7,550 nucleotides of DNA, from NCBI GenBank assembly GCA_036496265.1, contig DASXLL010000034.1, positions 1 through 7,550 of the forward strand, given 5' to 3'. The translations under genes and the position numbers were made by a program. Source of the stretch: CAYLLN01 sp036496265. GTDB taxonomy: Bacteria > Planctomycetota > Planctomycetia > Pirellulales > Pirellulaceae. Each line of letters starts with the position of its first letter. Positions within the stretch are counted from its first letter, which is position 1. Below are positions 1 through 5,251 of this stretch, one piece after another. The notes below the pieces were generated by a model, which was not told the origin of the DNA, ran no database searches, and was given only the letters and a program-made list of their open reading frames with translations.

Positions 1-721
1 AGCGGTGCTTTGCCGTCCACAGCATATCGATCGACTGATATTCGAGACTCGCGAACGCATACCACAGCGCGCTGCCGTCCCACCAGGTTTCGCCCCGCAT
101 CTTGTGAATGCCGCCGAACAGATAAATCACGCACATGTGCAGTTGCAGCAGCCGAATGGCGATGTTGGTGTCAATGCGAGGGAGCGCTGGCCAGACGCCA
201 GTGCCACCCATGCGCCTCCGTGCCAACCACCTATCCACCGACCAAACCCCGCCGCTATCGCCAACCATCAAGTAGGTGGCAATGAACACATTGATTTGAT
301 CCAGCCCAAACAGCGTCCCCGTCAATCGATTCACATACGAAACACTGATCATCCACGCCAACACAGCCACCACCCGCGTGTACCAGCCAACCGTCAGCAT
401 CGCGAACACGACGAGGCCAGCAAAGTGCAATGCCCACAACAACGCCGGCGACTCGATGTAATACAAATAACTCCAGGCATAGTTAGCGCCCGCCGGCGAC
501 CGATTGAGTAGTGCCGACGTGTCAGCATTGAGCCAACTATTCGGTCCCACAAAGTCGCCCAGCCGCAGCGTCCACACCACGTGCGTATAAAGCAGCATCG
601 CCCCGCCGCAGATGCGAACGAGTGCCAGCGTATGCGGCAGCGACGACGTGAACCAAAAATTATTCCAGCCAGCGGCGATGCCAGCGGCCCAGTCGCGCAA
701 TGATTTGGTAATCGGGTTCAT
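1..721 (-). CDS. HTTM domain (vitamin K-dependent gamma-carboxylase-like) membrane protein, 3' end outside window
   Basis: The minus-strand frame stays open from an ATG at 721 to the window edge, giving 240 codons with no stop, so the C-terminus is missing. The protein is strongly hydrophobic, with membrane segments near residues 30-50, 93-115, 117-133, 142-155 and 189-205. The stretch around 191-222, with QLHMCVIYLFGGIHKMRG followed by TWWDGSALWYA, is the signature I associate with the HTTM family, which is related to the membrane part of vitamin K-dependent gamma-glutamyl carboxylase. The start is well supported: a GGAGG lies 6 bases upstream, and the ATG overlaps the stop of the preceding gene as ATGA. 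Translational coupling to that gene implies the two products act together in the inner membrane. In bacteria the substrate of HTTM proteins is mostly unknown, so carboxylase activity is not claimed. The family call is fairly secure; the function is open. Confidence 0.85.
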   Translation of the reverse strand, partial: MNPITKSLRDWAAGIAAGWNNFWFTSSLPHTLALVRICGGAMLLYTHVVWTLRLGDFVGPNSWLNADTSALLNRSPAGANYAWSYLYYIESPALLWALHFAGLVVFAMLTVGWYTRVVAVLAWMISVSYVNRLTGTLFGLDQINVFIATYLMVGDSGGVWSVDRWLARRRMGGTGVWPALPRIDTNIAIRLLQLHMCVIYLFGGIHKMRGETWWDGSALWYAFASLEYQSIDMLWTAKHR

Positions 722-1449
722 TGGCCGCCTCCGTTGGTCCTAGTTTCCTTTGGAGGTGTCTCGCTCATCTCGCGGTAGGTGTCCATGGCATCGAGCGTGC
801 GATGCTCAATCGAGATTTCATCCGGATCAGCCGGGCGGTGCTCGATCCGCGTGATCTGCACCTTGTCGCCGCCAAATTCATGCTTCAAATGTCCCTCAAT
901 CGAAGCCCGCATCGCCTCATATTGCTTCCGCGAATGCTGCCAAACACCACGATCCGTCTCATACGCTTTTTTCAAAACCTGATATCGATCCCGCTCCGCG
1001 GCTGACGCCGTCAGCGGCGGCGGCGAAGGCTCGGGGGCGAACTCCGCGGGCGCGAAACGCGTGTTCAGAGCCTCGGAGAGCATAAAGTACCGGTGATACA
1101 AGAGCCGCGGCCGCTCTTCGCGCAGATTCGGGAACCGCCCGGTAACCGGCTGCTTACCATCGTTAAATTCGACTTTGTAATCAACCAAATGATTCGGCCC
1201 CGGATCGGGTGCAAAGAAGGCATAGCCATGACTCAAGTACATCGCCTGGCAATACGGCTGAATAAAACGCCTCAGCGGCCCCGCGATGGGCGATTCGCCG
1301 CCCCGGCTGCTGCAGATAAACGCCAGCGGCGGCGCGATGACCGCGGCTACGTGCAACGTGACCAGCACGCTGATGGTCAGTTTGGCCCACCGTGGCAACT
1401 TTGATGTCGGCGACGTCTCGTCCTGAGCTGCCGGCTTGTGTTTGGCCAT
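718..1449 (-). CDS. One-TM membrane protein, conserved partner of the HTTM protein
   Basis: A 243-residue protein if it starts at the ATG at 1449. A GTG at 1494 would add 15 residues. Neither start has a clear Shine-Dalgarno; the ATG is preferred because it leaves a normal cytoplasmic N-tail before the single membrane anchor at about residues 24-46. After the anchor come a conserved-looking stretch at residues 69-90 (YLSHGYAFFAPDPGPNHLV) and a basic, proline-rich soluble part. Residues 150-195 are highly charged and probably helical. The C-terminus is polar and disordered-looking. I recognise the FFAPDPGP-type motif as typical of planctomycete proteins encoded beside HTTM genes, but no enzymatic function is known to me. 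The stop codon overlaps the HTTM start by 4 bases, which argues for obligate co-translation and possibly a complex. The gene is real with high likelihood; the role is unknown. Confidence 0.8.
   Translation of the reverse strand: MAKHKPAAQDETSPTSKLPRWAKLTISVLVTLHVAAVIAPPLAFICSSRGGESPIAGPLRRFIQPYCQAMYLSHGYAFFAPDPGPNHLVDYKVEFNDGKQPVTGRFPNLREERPRLLYHRYFMLSEALNTRFAPAEFAPEPSPPPLTASAAERDRYQVLKKAYETDRGVWQHSRKQYEAMRASIEGHLKHEFGGDKVQITRIEHRPADPDEISIEHRTLDAMDTYREMSETPPKETRTNGGGQ
728..732 (-). promoter_or_regulatory. Ribosome binding site of the HTTM gene
   Basis: GGAGG on the minus strand, 6 bases before the ATG at 721. It lies inside the last codons of the upstream gene. It fixes the HTTM start and fits re-initiation of ribosomes at the ATGA overlap. 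Confidence 0.7.
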
Positions 1450-1579
1450 GTAGGAAATATCGTCGGCTATCGTCAGCCTCGGCGAACTATTCACATCGGC
1501 GGCGTAGAAGCGCTAGACGAGCTAGTTTAGGACTATTCCGAAAAAACGGACTGTGCTGTATCGATCACCTGCGCGCACG

Positions 1580-1611
1580 AAAAAACCCGCGACGTTTTCA
1601 CGCCGCGGGTT
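1580..1611 (-). terminator. Rho-independent terminator of the TIGR03000 gene
   Basis: Read on the minus strand, an 11-bp stem (AACCCGCGGCG pairing with CGTCGCGGGTT, one G-U wobble) encloses the 6-base loop TGAAAA and is followed by six T that overlap the stem end. It lies about 50 bases after the stop codon at 1661. On the plus strand the trailing T run is interrupted, so the terminator acts on minus-strand transcripts and separates this gene from the HTTM unit. Confidence 0.88.
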
Positions 1612-1639
1612 TCCGTTTCCGTTGTCCGAGTCTCGTAGC

Positions 1640-1654
1640 GTGGGCTGTGCCCAC
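1640..1654. repeat. Short perfect palindrome, GTGGGC-TGT-GCCCAC
   Basis: A 6-bp perfect inverted repeat with a 3-base loop, 6 bases downstream of the stop codon of the TIGR03000 gene and before its terminator. It would form a tight hairpin in the 3' UTR. From memory, GTGGGC/GCCCAC palindromes next to 'gtagcgtgggct'-like sequence recur between genes in planctomycete genomes, so this may be one copy of a dispersed repeat. That cannot be shown from one copy. Confidence 0.4.
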
Positions 1655-1660
1655 CGTTAT

Positions 1661-2755
1661 TTACCGCGAGGCAACTTTGTCGCCATCGAAGTCGAAGCTC
1701 AGCTCCTGCGATTGGCCGGCTTTCAGCGAGATCGTTTCTTCCTTGGTGATCGTGCGGCCGCCGCGTTCGAGCTCGACGCGAATGGTGTAATCGTTCCAGC
1801 TCTTATTGCCGGACAGGCCGATGGTACGGAAGATGCGAGTCTCACCGCTGGCCTTGGTGGCATTGCCGGCCAGATAGACCTTGGCGTCGGACGGGACGTG
1901 AACCGTCAGCGAGGTCTCGGTCGAGGCCGAGGCATCGAAATCGAAGGCCAGGTTGGCGGTCTCGCCAGCCCGGACGTCGATCTTCTTCACCTGTTCGACG
2001 GTGCGGCCGTCGCGAACGACTTCGGCCCGCACTTCATAGCTGTAATTGAAACCACTGGCCAGATCGCGCGAGACATACTGGCGATTCTCGCCGGTGCTCG
2101 TGGTGGCCTGGCCATTCACATAGATCTTCGCATCTTGCGGCACAGCGACCGACAGCAGGCCGTCGGCCCGCATCGTCGAAGTGCTGGTGCCAGGAATCGG
2201 AGCAACACCCGGAGCCGGAGCAGCCGGAACGCCGCCCGAAGGAACGGTGGTGGCCGGAGGAACCATCGAAGGATCAACCGGGCTCATTTGCATGCCAGGC
2301 GAGTAGTAGTAGGTGCCGCCGCCCGAACCACCGCTCGAACCGCCGGAAGAACCACCGTAGTAGCCACCCGACGATCCCCCGCTCGAACCGCCCGAAGAGC
2401 CGTAGTAGCCGCCGGACGAACCGCCCGAGCTACCACCCCAGCCGCCGGAAGATCCGCCCGATGAGCCACCGTAACCGCCCGAGGAACCGCCCCAACGGTG
2501 ATGATGATGAAACAGACCGCCGCCGCCCCAGCTTCCGCCAGAGCTACCACCGGAACTGCCACCAGAGCTACCGCCCCAGTAACCGCCCGAGCTGCCACCG
2601 GAACTGCCCCAGCCGCCCGAGCTACCGCCCGAGGAGCCGCCGTAGCTGCCACCGCCGTAGCGATGATGGAAAGCGTTGGCCTGGGTCGTCCAGGCAAACA
2701 AGGCCAGCGACATCACGCCGCCAGCAACAAACTTGGACAGAATCGTGCGCACCAT
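1661..2755 (-). CDS. Secreted Gly/Ser-rich protein with two TIGR03000 domains
   Basis: A 364-residue protein. The start at 2755 is chosen over an upstream in-frame start at 2833 because GGGGAG lies 8 bases before it and a clean signal peptide follows directly (residues 1-28, ending TQANA before FHH). Residues 34-147 are low-complexity GGSSGG units broken by single Trp or Tyr residues, with a His cluster at 83-86 (LFHHHHRW). A Pro/Val-rich linker covers about 150-195. Two tandem TIGR03000 domains follow at about 199-274 and 280-356. Both show the pattern V-P-x-DAK-[IV]-Y-[VL], a central G-[EN]-x-R, an [ER]-V-[ER] beta strand, GRT, and an ending AG-x5-L-[AS]-FDF. The domains look like small beta-sandwiches found in exported planctomycete proteins. 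The role is probably cell envelope or surface: the flexible Gly/Ser arm suggests an adhesive or spacer segment, which is inference. It has its own terminator and no co-directional partner close by. Confidence 0.92.
   Translation of the reverse strand: MVRTILSKFVAGGVMSLALFAWTTQANAFHHRYGGGSYGGSSGGSSGGWGSSGGSSGGYWGGSSGGSSGGSSGGSWGGGGLFHHHHRWGGSSGGYGGSSGGSSGGWGGSSGGSSGGYYGSSGGSSGGSSGGYYGGSSGGSSGGSGGGTYYYSPGMQMSPVDPSMVPPATTVPSGGVPAAPAPGVAPIPGTSTSTMRADGLLSVAVPQDAKIYVNGQATTSTGENRQYVSRDLASGFNYSYEVRAEVVRDGRTVEQVKKIDVRAGETANLAFDFDASASTETSLTVHVPSDAKVYLAGNATKASGETRIFRTIGLSGNKSWNDYTIRVELERGGRTITKEETISLKAGQSQELSFDFDGDKVASR
2315..2656 (-). repeat. DNA repeat encoding the GGSSGG array
   Basis: Roughly 340 bases of imperfect short repeats, units of about 18 bases on the plus strand such as GAACCGCCCGAAGAGC, encode residues 34-147 of the TIGR03000 protein. 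Synonymous codons (GGC/GGT/GGG/GGA; AGC/AGT/TCC/TCG/TCT) are mixed, so the repeat is better kept at protein level than at DNA level. The bias leaves long open frames on the opposite strand that are not genes. The tract could expand or contract by slippage or recombination. Confidence 0.75.
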
Positions 2756-2763
2756 GCGTCTTA

Positions 2764-2769
2764 CTCCCC
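2764..2769 (-). promoter_or_regulatory. Ribosome binding site of the TIGR03000 gene
   Basis: GGGGAG on the minus strand, 8 bases before the ATG at 2755. It decides the start in favour of the signal-peptide form rather than the longer frame that opens at 2833. Confidence 0.7.
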
Positions 2770-2828
2770 GTGAATGCAGTGGAAAATGAGTGTTTATGTG
2801 TATGGGCAGACCGACAGACCTTTCCCAG

Positions 2829-2856
2829 AACATAGCAACCGTAGCATGTAATTCAA
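2829..2856 (-). promoter_or_regulatory. Possible sigma-70-type promoter of the TIGR03000 gene
   Basis: On the minus strand TTGAAT (2851-2856) and TATGTT (2829-2834) are separated by 16 bases. Each matches 4 of 6 consensus positions. Transcription would start near 2820 and give a 5' UTR of about 65 bases. The match is weak and planctomycete promoters are poorly known. Confidence 0.3.
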
Positions 2857-3121
2857 TGAGCCTGGGAAATATTTAGTGTCTGCGTCATTTGCGTTACATA
2901 GGTTAACTTTGACGCCTTGGAATTGATAGCAAAATCTTAGGTTAAAAATAGCAAAGTGCGTGGTGGCAAGGGTTTGCGGATTTTGGACGAGCCGGCGGTA
3001 GTCCGCAAGGAGCCGGCGAAAGAGTAGCGAATCGCGCGCCGCCGAAGCTGGCAAACAACGCTGGCAAGGGCCGCAACTCCGGAAATGCCGGGAGAATTGC
3101 CAACCGCTGGCAGCGCTGCGT

Positions 3122-4093
3122 TTAAGCAGGCAAATACATGTCGAGAATGATGGCGGTTGGCACCGGCTGGACGGTTACCGCGGCAAGGGAGGCCGGCAGA
3201 AGCACCGTCTGGCCGATTGGAAGGACAAGATTGCTGTCGCCGAGCAATTGCACCCGTCCGGAAATGACGCTGACGATGTGAAAGCGGTTGTCACCGCCGA
3301 TTTGCATGTCGCAGCTGATCGTTAGGCGATCGAGGACGAATTTCTCACAGTCAACTAAACATTCACGGCCGGGTTCGATCGATCGCCGCGGCTGAACGGG
3401 GCCGAGTTCGATGGCTGTAAAATCGATTGCGGCGAGTCCTTGCTCGATATGCAGTTGCCGCGGCTTTCCGTCTGTTCCGACGCGGTCCCAATCGTAAAGG
3501 CGATACGTCGTGTCGCTGGCTTGCTGGATTTCCGCGACGAGCAAACCGGCGCCGAGAGCGTGAACGGTTCCGGCTGGAATGAAAATGCAATCGCCAATTC
3601 GCGGCGCGAAGGAATGCAAAAAATCCGCGGCTTTTCCCATGCGAATTGCGTGTGAAAAAGCCGGCAAATTGCTGCCTTTTTTGAGCCCTGCATAGATCTT
3701 GCTGCCGGGCGAGGCGTCGAAAACAATCCAGGCTTCGGTCTTGCCGAGATCGGGCGGTGTGAGCTTCGCCGCCGCCGCATCATTGGGATGCACCTGGACT
3801 GACAAGTCCTTTTGGCAGTCGAGCAGTTTGAAGATTAAGGGAAAGCGCGGTTGCGGCGCATGTTTACCAAACAGTTCATCGCCGCGATGGACGACGAGGT
3901 CATGCAGCGTCGTTCCGGCGAGCGGGCCGCAAGCAATGACCGATTGGCCCTGGGGGTGGTCGGCAATTTCCCAGCTTTCCGCATAGTCGCTGCCTTCGCC
4001 GATTGGCTTGCCGAGTAAATCGCCGAGGCGGCGGCCGCCCCAGAGGTAACGCTTTAGAACTGGCGTGAAGGTGAGAGGATAGAGCGGCGTCAT
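3122..4093 (-). CDS. manA: Mannose-6-phosphate isomerase, class I
   Basis: A 323-residue cytosolic enzyme of the short (Bacillus-type, about 315 residues) class I phosphomannose isomerase family. It interconverts fructose-6-phosphate and mannose-6-phosphate, linking glycolysis to GDP-mannose and mannose-containing polysaccharides. The N-terminal family block is at residues 16-45 (YLWGGRRLGD, then SDYAESWEIADH). The zinc site is visible: Q100-V-H102-P, E120 in KTEAW, and H168 in FIPAGTVHAL. EIQQASDTTYRLYDWDR follows at about 178-194, and a C-terminal cupin-like half completes the protein. The ATG at 4093 begins with the typical MxPLYPLxFxPVL sequence, so the start is secure although no strong Shine-Dalgarno precedes it. 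It stands alone on this strand, with gaps of about 290 bases or more on each side to its assured neighbours. All key residues are present, so it should be active. Confidence 0.95.
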   Translation of the reverse strand: MTPLYPLTFTPVLKRYLWGGRRLGDLLGKPIGEGSDYAESWEIADHPQGQSVIACGPLAGTTLHDLVVHRGDELFGKHAPQPRFPLIFKLLDCQKDLSVQVHPNDAAAAKLTPPDLGKTEAWIVFDASPGSKIYAGLKKGSNLPAFSHAIRMGKAADFLHSFAPRIGDCIFIPAGTVHALGAGLLVAEIQQASDTTYRLYDWDRVGTDGKPRQLHIEQGLAAIDFTAIELGPVQPRRSIEPGRECLVDCEKFVLDRLTISCDMQIGGDNRFHIVSVISGRVQLLGDSNLVLPIGQTVLLPASLAAVTVQPVPTAIILDMYLPA

Positions 4094-4183
4094 GTGGTGA
4101 TCGTAGCCCGCGGTGGTATTTCATGCAGCGACGGGCGGAGGGTCCGAGTGAGGGGGCGACCGAGTGATAGCGGAAGGGCGATT

Positions 4184-4227
4184 TTGTAAGCGTTTCAATT
4201 TGATGGCAGCGTGAAAATCAAACTGAA
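4184..4227. promoter_or_regulatory. Two overlapping inverted repeats upstream of manA (possible operator)
   Basis: First, TTGTAAGCGTTTCAA (4184-4198) is an odd-length imperfect palindrome centred on C4191, with 5 of 7 arm positions symmetric; it resembles the general look of LacI-family operators. Second, TTCAATTTGAT (4194-4204) and ATCAAACTGAA (4217-4227) form an 11-base inverted repeat with one mismatch and a 12-base spacer. Both lie about 90-135 bases upstream of the manA start, where a regulator of sugar metabolism could act. No promoter hexamers can be assigned with confidence on either strand. Confidence 0.35.
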
Positions 4228-4361
4228 TACATCTGCGACAAAATGGAGTAAATGCGGTGACTTTCTGGCTCGAATTCTCACATTTAGTCGTCGGCATAGG
4301 CGTTGCTTTTTAGTTATGGCAGTTAGTTGGGCAGGTCATCCGCTTGGAAAGGGACCGAGCA

Positions 4362-4460
4362 ATGTTCGCCAATGTGCTAATGCTGGCTTTGTTTTACATC
4401 GTGCTGGTTGTGCCGGTTCTATGGTCCTTGCAGCCTGCACGGTTGCCGACGTCGTTTTAG
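4362..4460 (+). CDS. Possible 32-residue single-TM membrane peptide
   Basis: ATG to TAG, 32 residues. Residues 3-22 form one strongly hydrophobic helix (NVLMLALFYIVLVVPVLWSL), followed by a short basic tail with two Arg. GGAAAGGGA at 4346-4354 gives a good Shine-Dalgarno 7 bases upstream, which is unusual for a random short frame and is the main support. The size and shape resemble small membrane subunits or regulatory peptides in general, but I recognise no family. It is followed after 58 bases by another possible membrane protein. It could equally be chance in a non-coding stretch or a remnant of a decayed gene. Confidence 0.3.
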   Translation: MFANVLMLALFYIVLVVPVLWSLQPARLPTSF

Positions 4461-4518
4461 GCCAGCAAGGGTCGGCTAAGGTTTGCTGCCGGCGTGGCCG
4501 AAAAACCACGATGGCAAC

Positions 4519-4776
4519 ATGTCCGATTCCGAGCGGGGGAGTCAGTCGTGCCAGACGGCCGTCGAAAACGTCGCTTCAGCAAAAATCCGGCTCGTCGCCG
4601 TTGGTACGCCCTGCATCGCACTCGTCGCTTTTGTCGCCGCTTCGGCTGGAGCCGGCCGGCGTAAGCGAAAAATCTCCATGAGCTTTATTACTCATTCTGC
4701 GTTTTCCGTCATGCTCCTCTTGGCGCTGCTCGCTGGGTTTTGGGGGCATCAGCGCACCGTGCAACGCGGCTTCTAG
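4519..4776 (+). CDS. Possible 85-residue two-TM hypothetical protein
   Basis: ATG at 4519 to TAG at 4774-4776. There is a polar, Ser/Glu-containing N-terminus (1-20), a hydrophobic segment at about 24-43, a strongly basic loop at 46-52 (GRRKRKI), a second hydrophobic segment at about 59-75 and a basic tail. Third codon positions are mostly G or C, as in the assured genes. No Shine-Dalgarno precedes this ATG. A TTG at 4483 would lengthen it by 12 residues, and the internal ATG at 4678 would give only the second helix (32 residues). GAGCCGGC, a sequence also repeated outside genes in this window, occurs at 4649-4656 and weakens the case. No homologous family is recognised. Confidence 0.3.
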   Translation: MSDSERGSQSCQTAVENVASAKIRLVAVGTPCIALVAFVAASAGAGRRKRKISMSFITHSAFSVMLLLALLAGFWGHQRTVQRGF

Positions 4777-4800
4777 GTCGCTGCGAGCGTCGTTCTGATC

Positions 4801-5169
4801 TTACGACGCCGCCGGCAAGATCGTGTCTTCGTGCTCATAACCTGGGGCACAGCAGCAAAGGAATTTGAGCGTTTCATTGCCCTTATTTGTGATCGTATGC
4901 CGCGCGCCGGGCGGTATTGCGATCGCGTCGCCCGGTCCCACTTGACGCGATTCACCGTCAATCTCCATCTGGCCTCGGCCGGCGAGGATGTAATAGATCT
5001 CTTCGGTCAATTCATGATGATGAGACGTTGTCTTCCTGCCAGGCGGCAGACGAGCTTCGGCCAGGCTCTGGTTGCGGATGCACGAGTTGCGGTGCGCGAG
5101 CAGTTCGCGAATCTCCGAGCCGTCTTTGGTCGTGAAGGCCACCGTGTCGGCAATGTTTTGAATGTCCAT
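4801..5169 (-). CDS. Small single-domain cupin protein
   Basis: A 122-residue monocupin. Motif 1, G(X)5HXH(X)4E(X)6G, is complete: G44, H50, H52, E57 and G64, with an extra His at 51. Motif 2, G(X)5PXG(X)2H(X)3N, is complete: G80, P86, G88, H91 and N95. H50, H52, E57 and H91 should therefore bind a divalent metal. A CCCAPGYEHEDT tail near 105-116 is a feature I associate with one conserved group of bacterial cupins. The substrate is unknown: such proteins can be dioxygenases, isomerases or sugar/small-molecule binders. The start at 5169 is chosen because the frame further upstream runs under the opposite-strand gene and has no cupin sequence; the Shine-Dalgarno is weak. It is divergent from the toroid protein gene, with 82 bases between the start codons. 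No terminator is visible after the stop. Confidence 0.9.
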   Translation of the reverse strand: MDIQNIADTVAFTTKDGSEIRELLAHRNSCIRNQSLAEARLPPGRKTTSHHHELTEEIYYILAGRGQMEIDGESRQVGPGDAIAIPPGARHTITNKGNETLKFLCCCAPGYEHEDTILPAAS

Positions 5170-5209
5170 AAAGGCGTCTTCGCGGCAGTAAGAATTCCAG
5201 TAACCGCAT

Positions 5210-5230
5210 GTTAGGATAGGGGATTCTAAC
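5210..5230. promoter_or_regulatory. Inverted repeat with two facing -10-like hexamers between divergent genes
   Basis: Arms GTTAGGAT (5210-5217) and ATTCTAAC (5223-5230) match at 7 of 8 positions around AGGGG. The plus strand carries TAGGAT (5212-5217) and the minus strand TAGAAT (5223-5228); these match the -10 consensus at 4 and 5 of 6 positions. No good -35 was found for either. The site could be an operator or a pair of overlapping divergent promoters for the cupin gene and the toroid/BatA operon. Confidence 0.35.
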
Positions 5231-5251
5231 CCGGCTGCGTGTTTTTCGCTG

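Larger units (their letters stand above)
2756..3121. other. Intergenic region between the TIGR03000 gene and manA
   Basis: About 370 bases without a convincing gene. The left part holds the RBS and promoter candidate described separately and an AT-rich stretch (2870-2960). The right part holds several small symmetries: a 7-bp inverted repeat TTGCGGA (2974-2980) / TCCGCAA (3002-3008) with a 21-base loop, a direct repeat GAGCCGGCG at 2989-2997 and 3010-3018, and TGCCA-ACCGC-TGGCA at 3098-3112 just after the manA stop. None has a T run, so no convincing intrinsic terminator for manA is visible. A minus-strand open frame across 2794-3054 has no recognisable protein or RBS. Confidence 0.6.
4094..4800. 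other. About 700 bases without an assured gene
   Basis: Between the start of manA and the end of the cupin gene. The manA-proximal part holds a direct repeat CCGAGTGA (4144-4151 and 4160-4167) and the overlapping inverted repeats listed separately. From 4257 onward the plus strand has several very short frames that encode hydrophobic peptides; two are listed as low-confidence genes. A third, GTG at 4257 to TAG at 4313, has GGAG 8 bases before it and would encode 18 hydrophobic residues. An open frame from 4211 to 4681 has no family look, is Cys/Arg-rich in an unordered way and is probably not coding. There is no tRNA, rRNA or obvious transposon end. Confidence 0.55.

Noticed and set aside
1553..2464. 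Long plus-strand open frame (303 codons) opposite the TIGR03000 gene
   Set aside because: It is antisense to a well-supported gene with signal peptide, domains, RBS and terminator. Its product is Ala/Arg/Gly-rich low complexity that follows from the repeat composition.
2315..2656. Repeat array that might suggest CRISPR
   Set aside because: The units are short, contiguous and coding, with synonymous variation. There are no spacers, no identical direct repeats of CRISPR length and no cas genes.
2284..2835. Other open frames on both strands across the Gly/Ser repeat
   Set aside because: The repetitive GC-rich codons remove stops from all frames; the products are biased low-complexity strings without start signals.
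2794..3054. Minus-strand 86-codon open frame upstream of the TIGR03000 gene
   Set aside because: No RBS and no recognisable sequence. It overlaps the 5' UTR and promoter candidate of the TIGR03000 gene and covers the AT-rich spacer.
3098..3112. TGCCA-ACCGC-TGGCA hairpin as the manA terminator
   Set aside because: The stem is only 5 bp and no T run follows on the minus strand, so intrinsic termination is not supported.
4211..4681. Plus-strand 156-codon open frame in the gap after manA
   Set aside because: The GTG start has no RBS and lies inside the inverted repeat. The product has irregular Cys/Arg/Ser composition and no domain look, and it overlaps better-initiated small frames.
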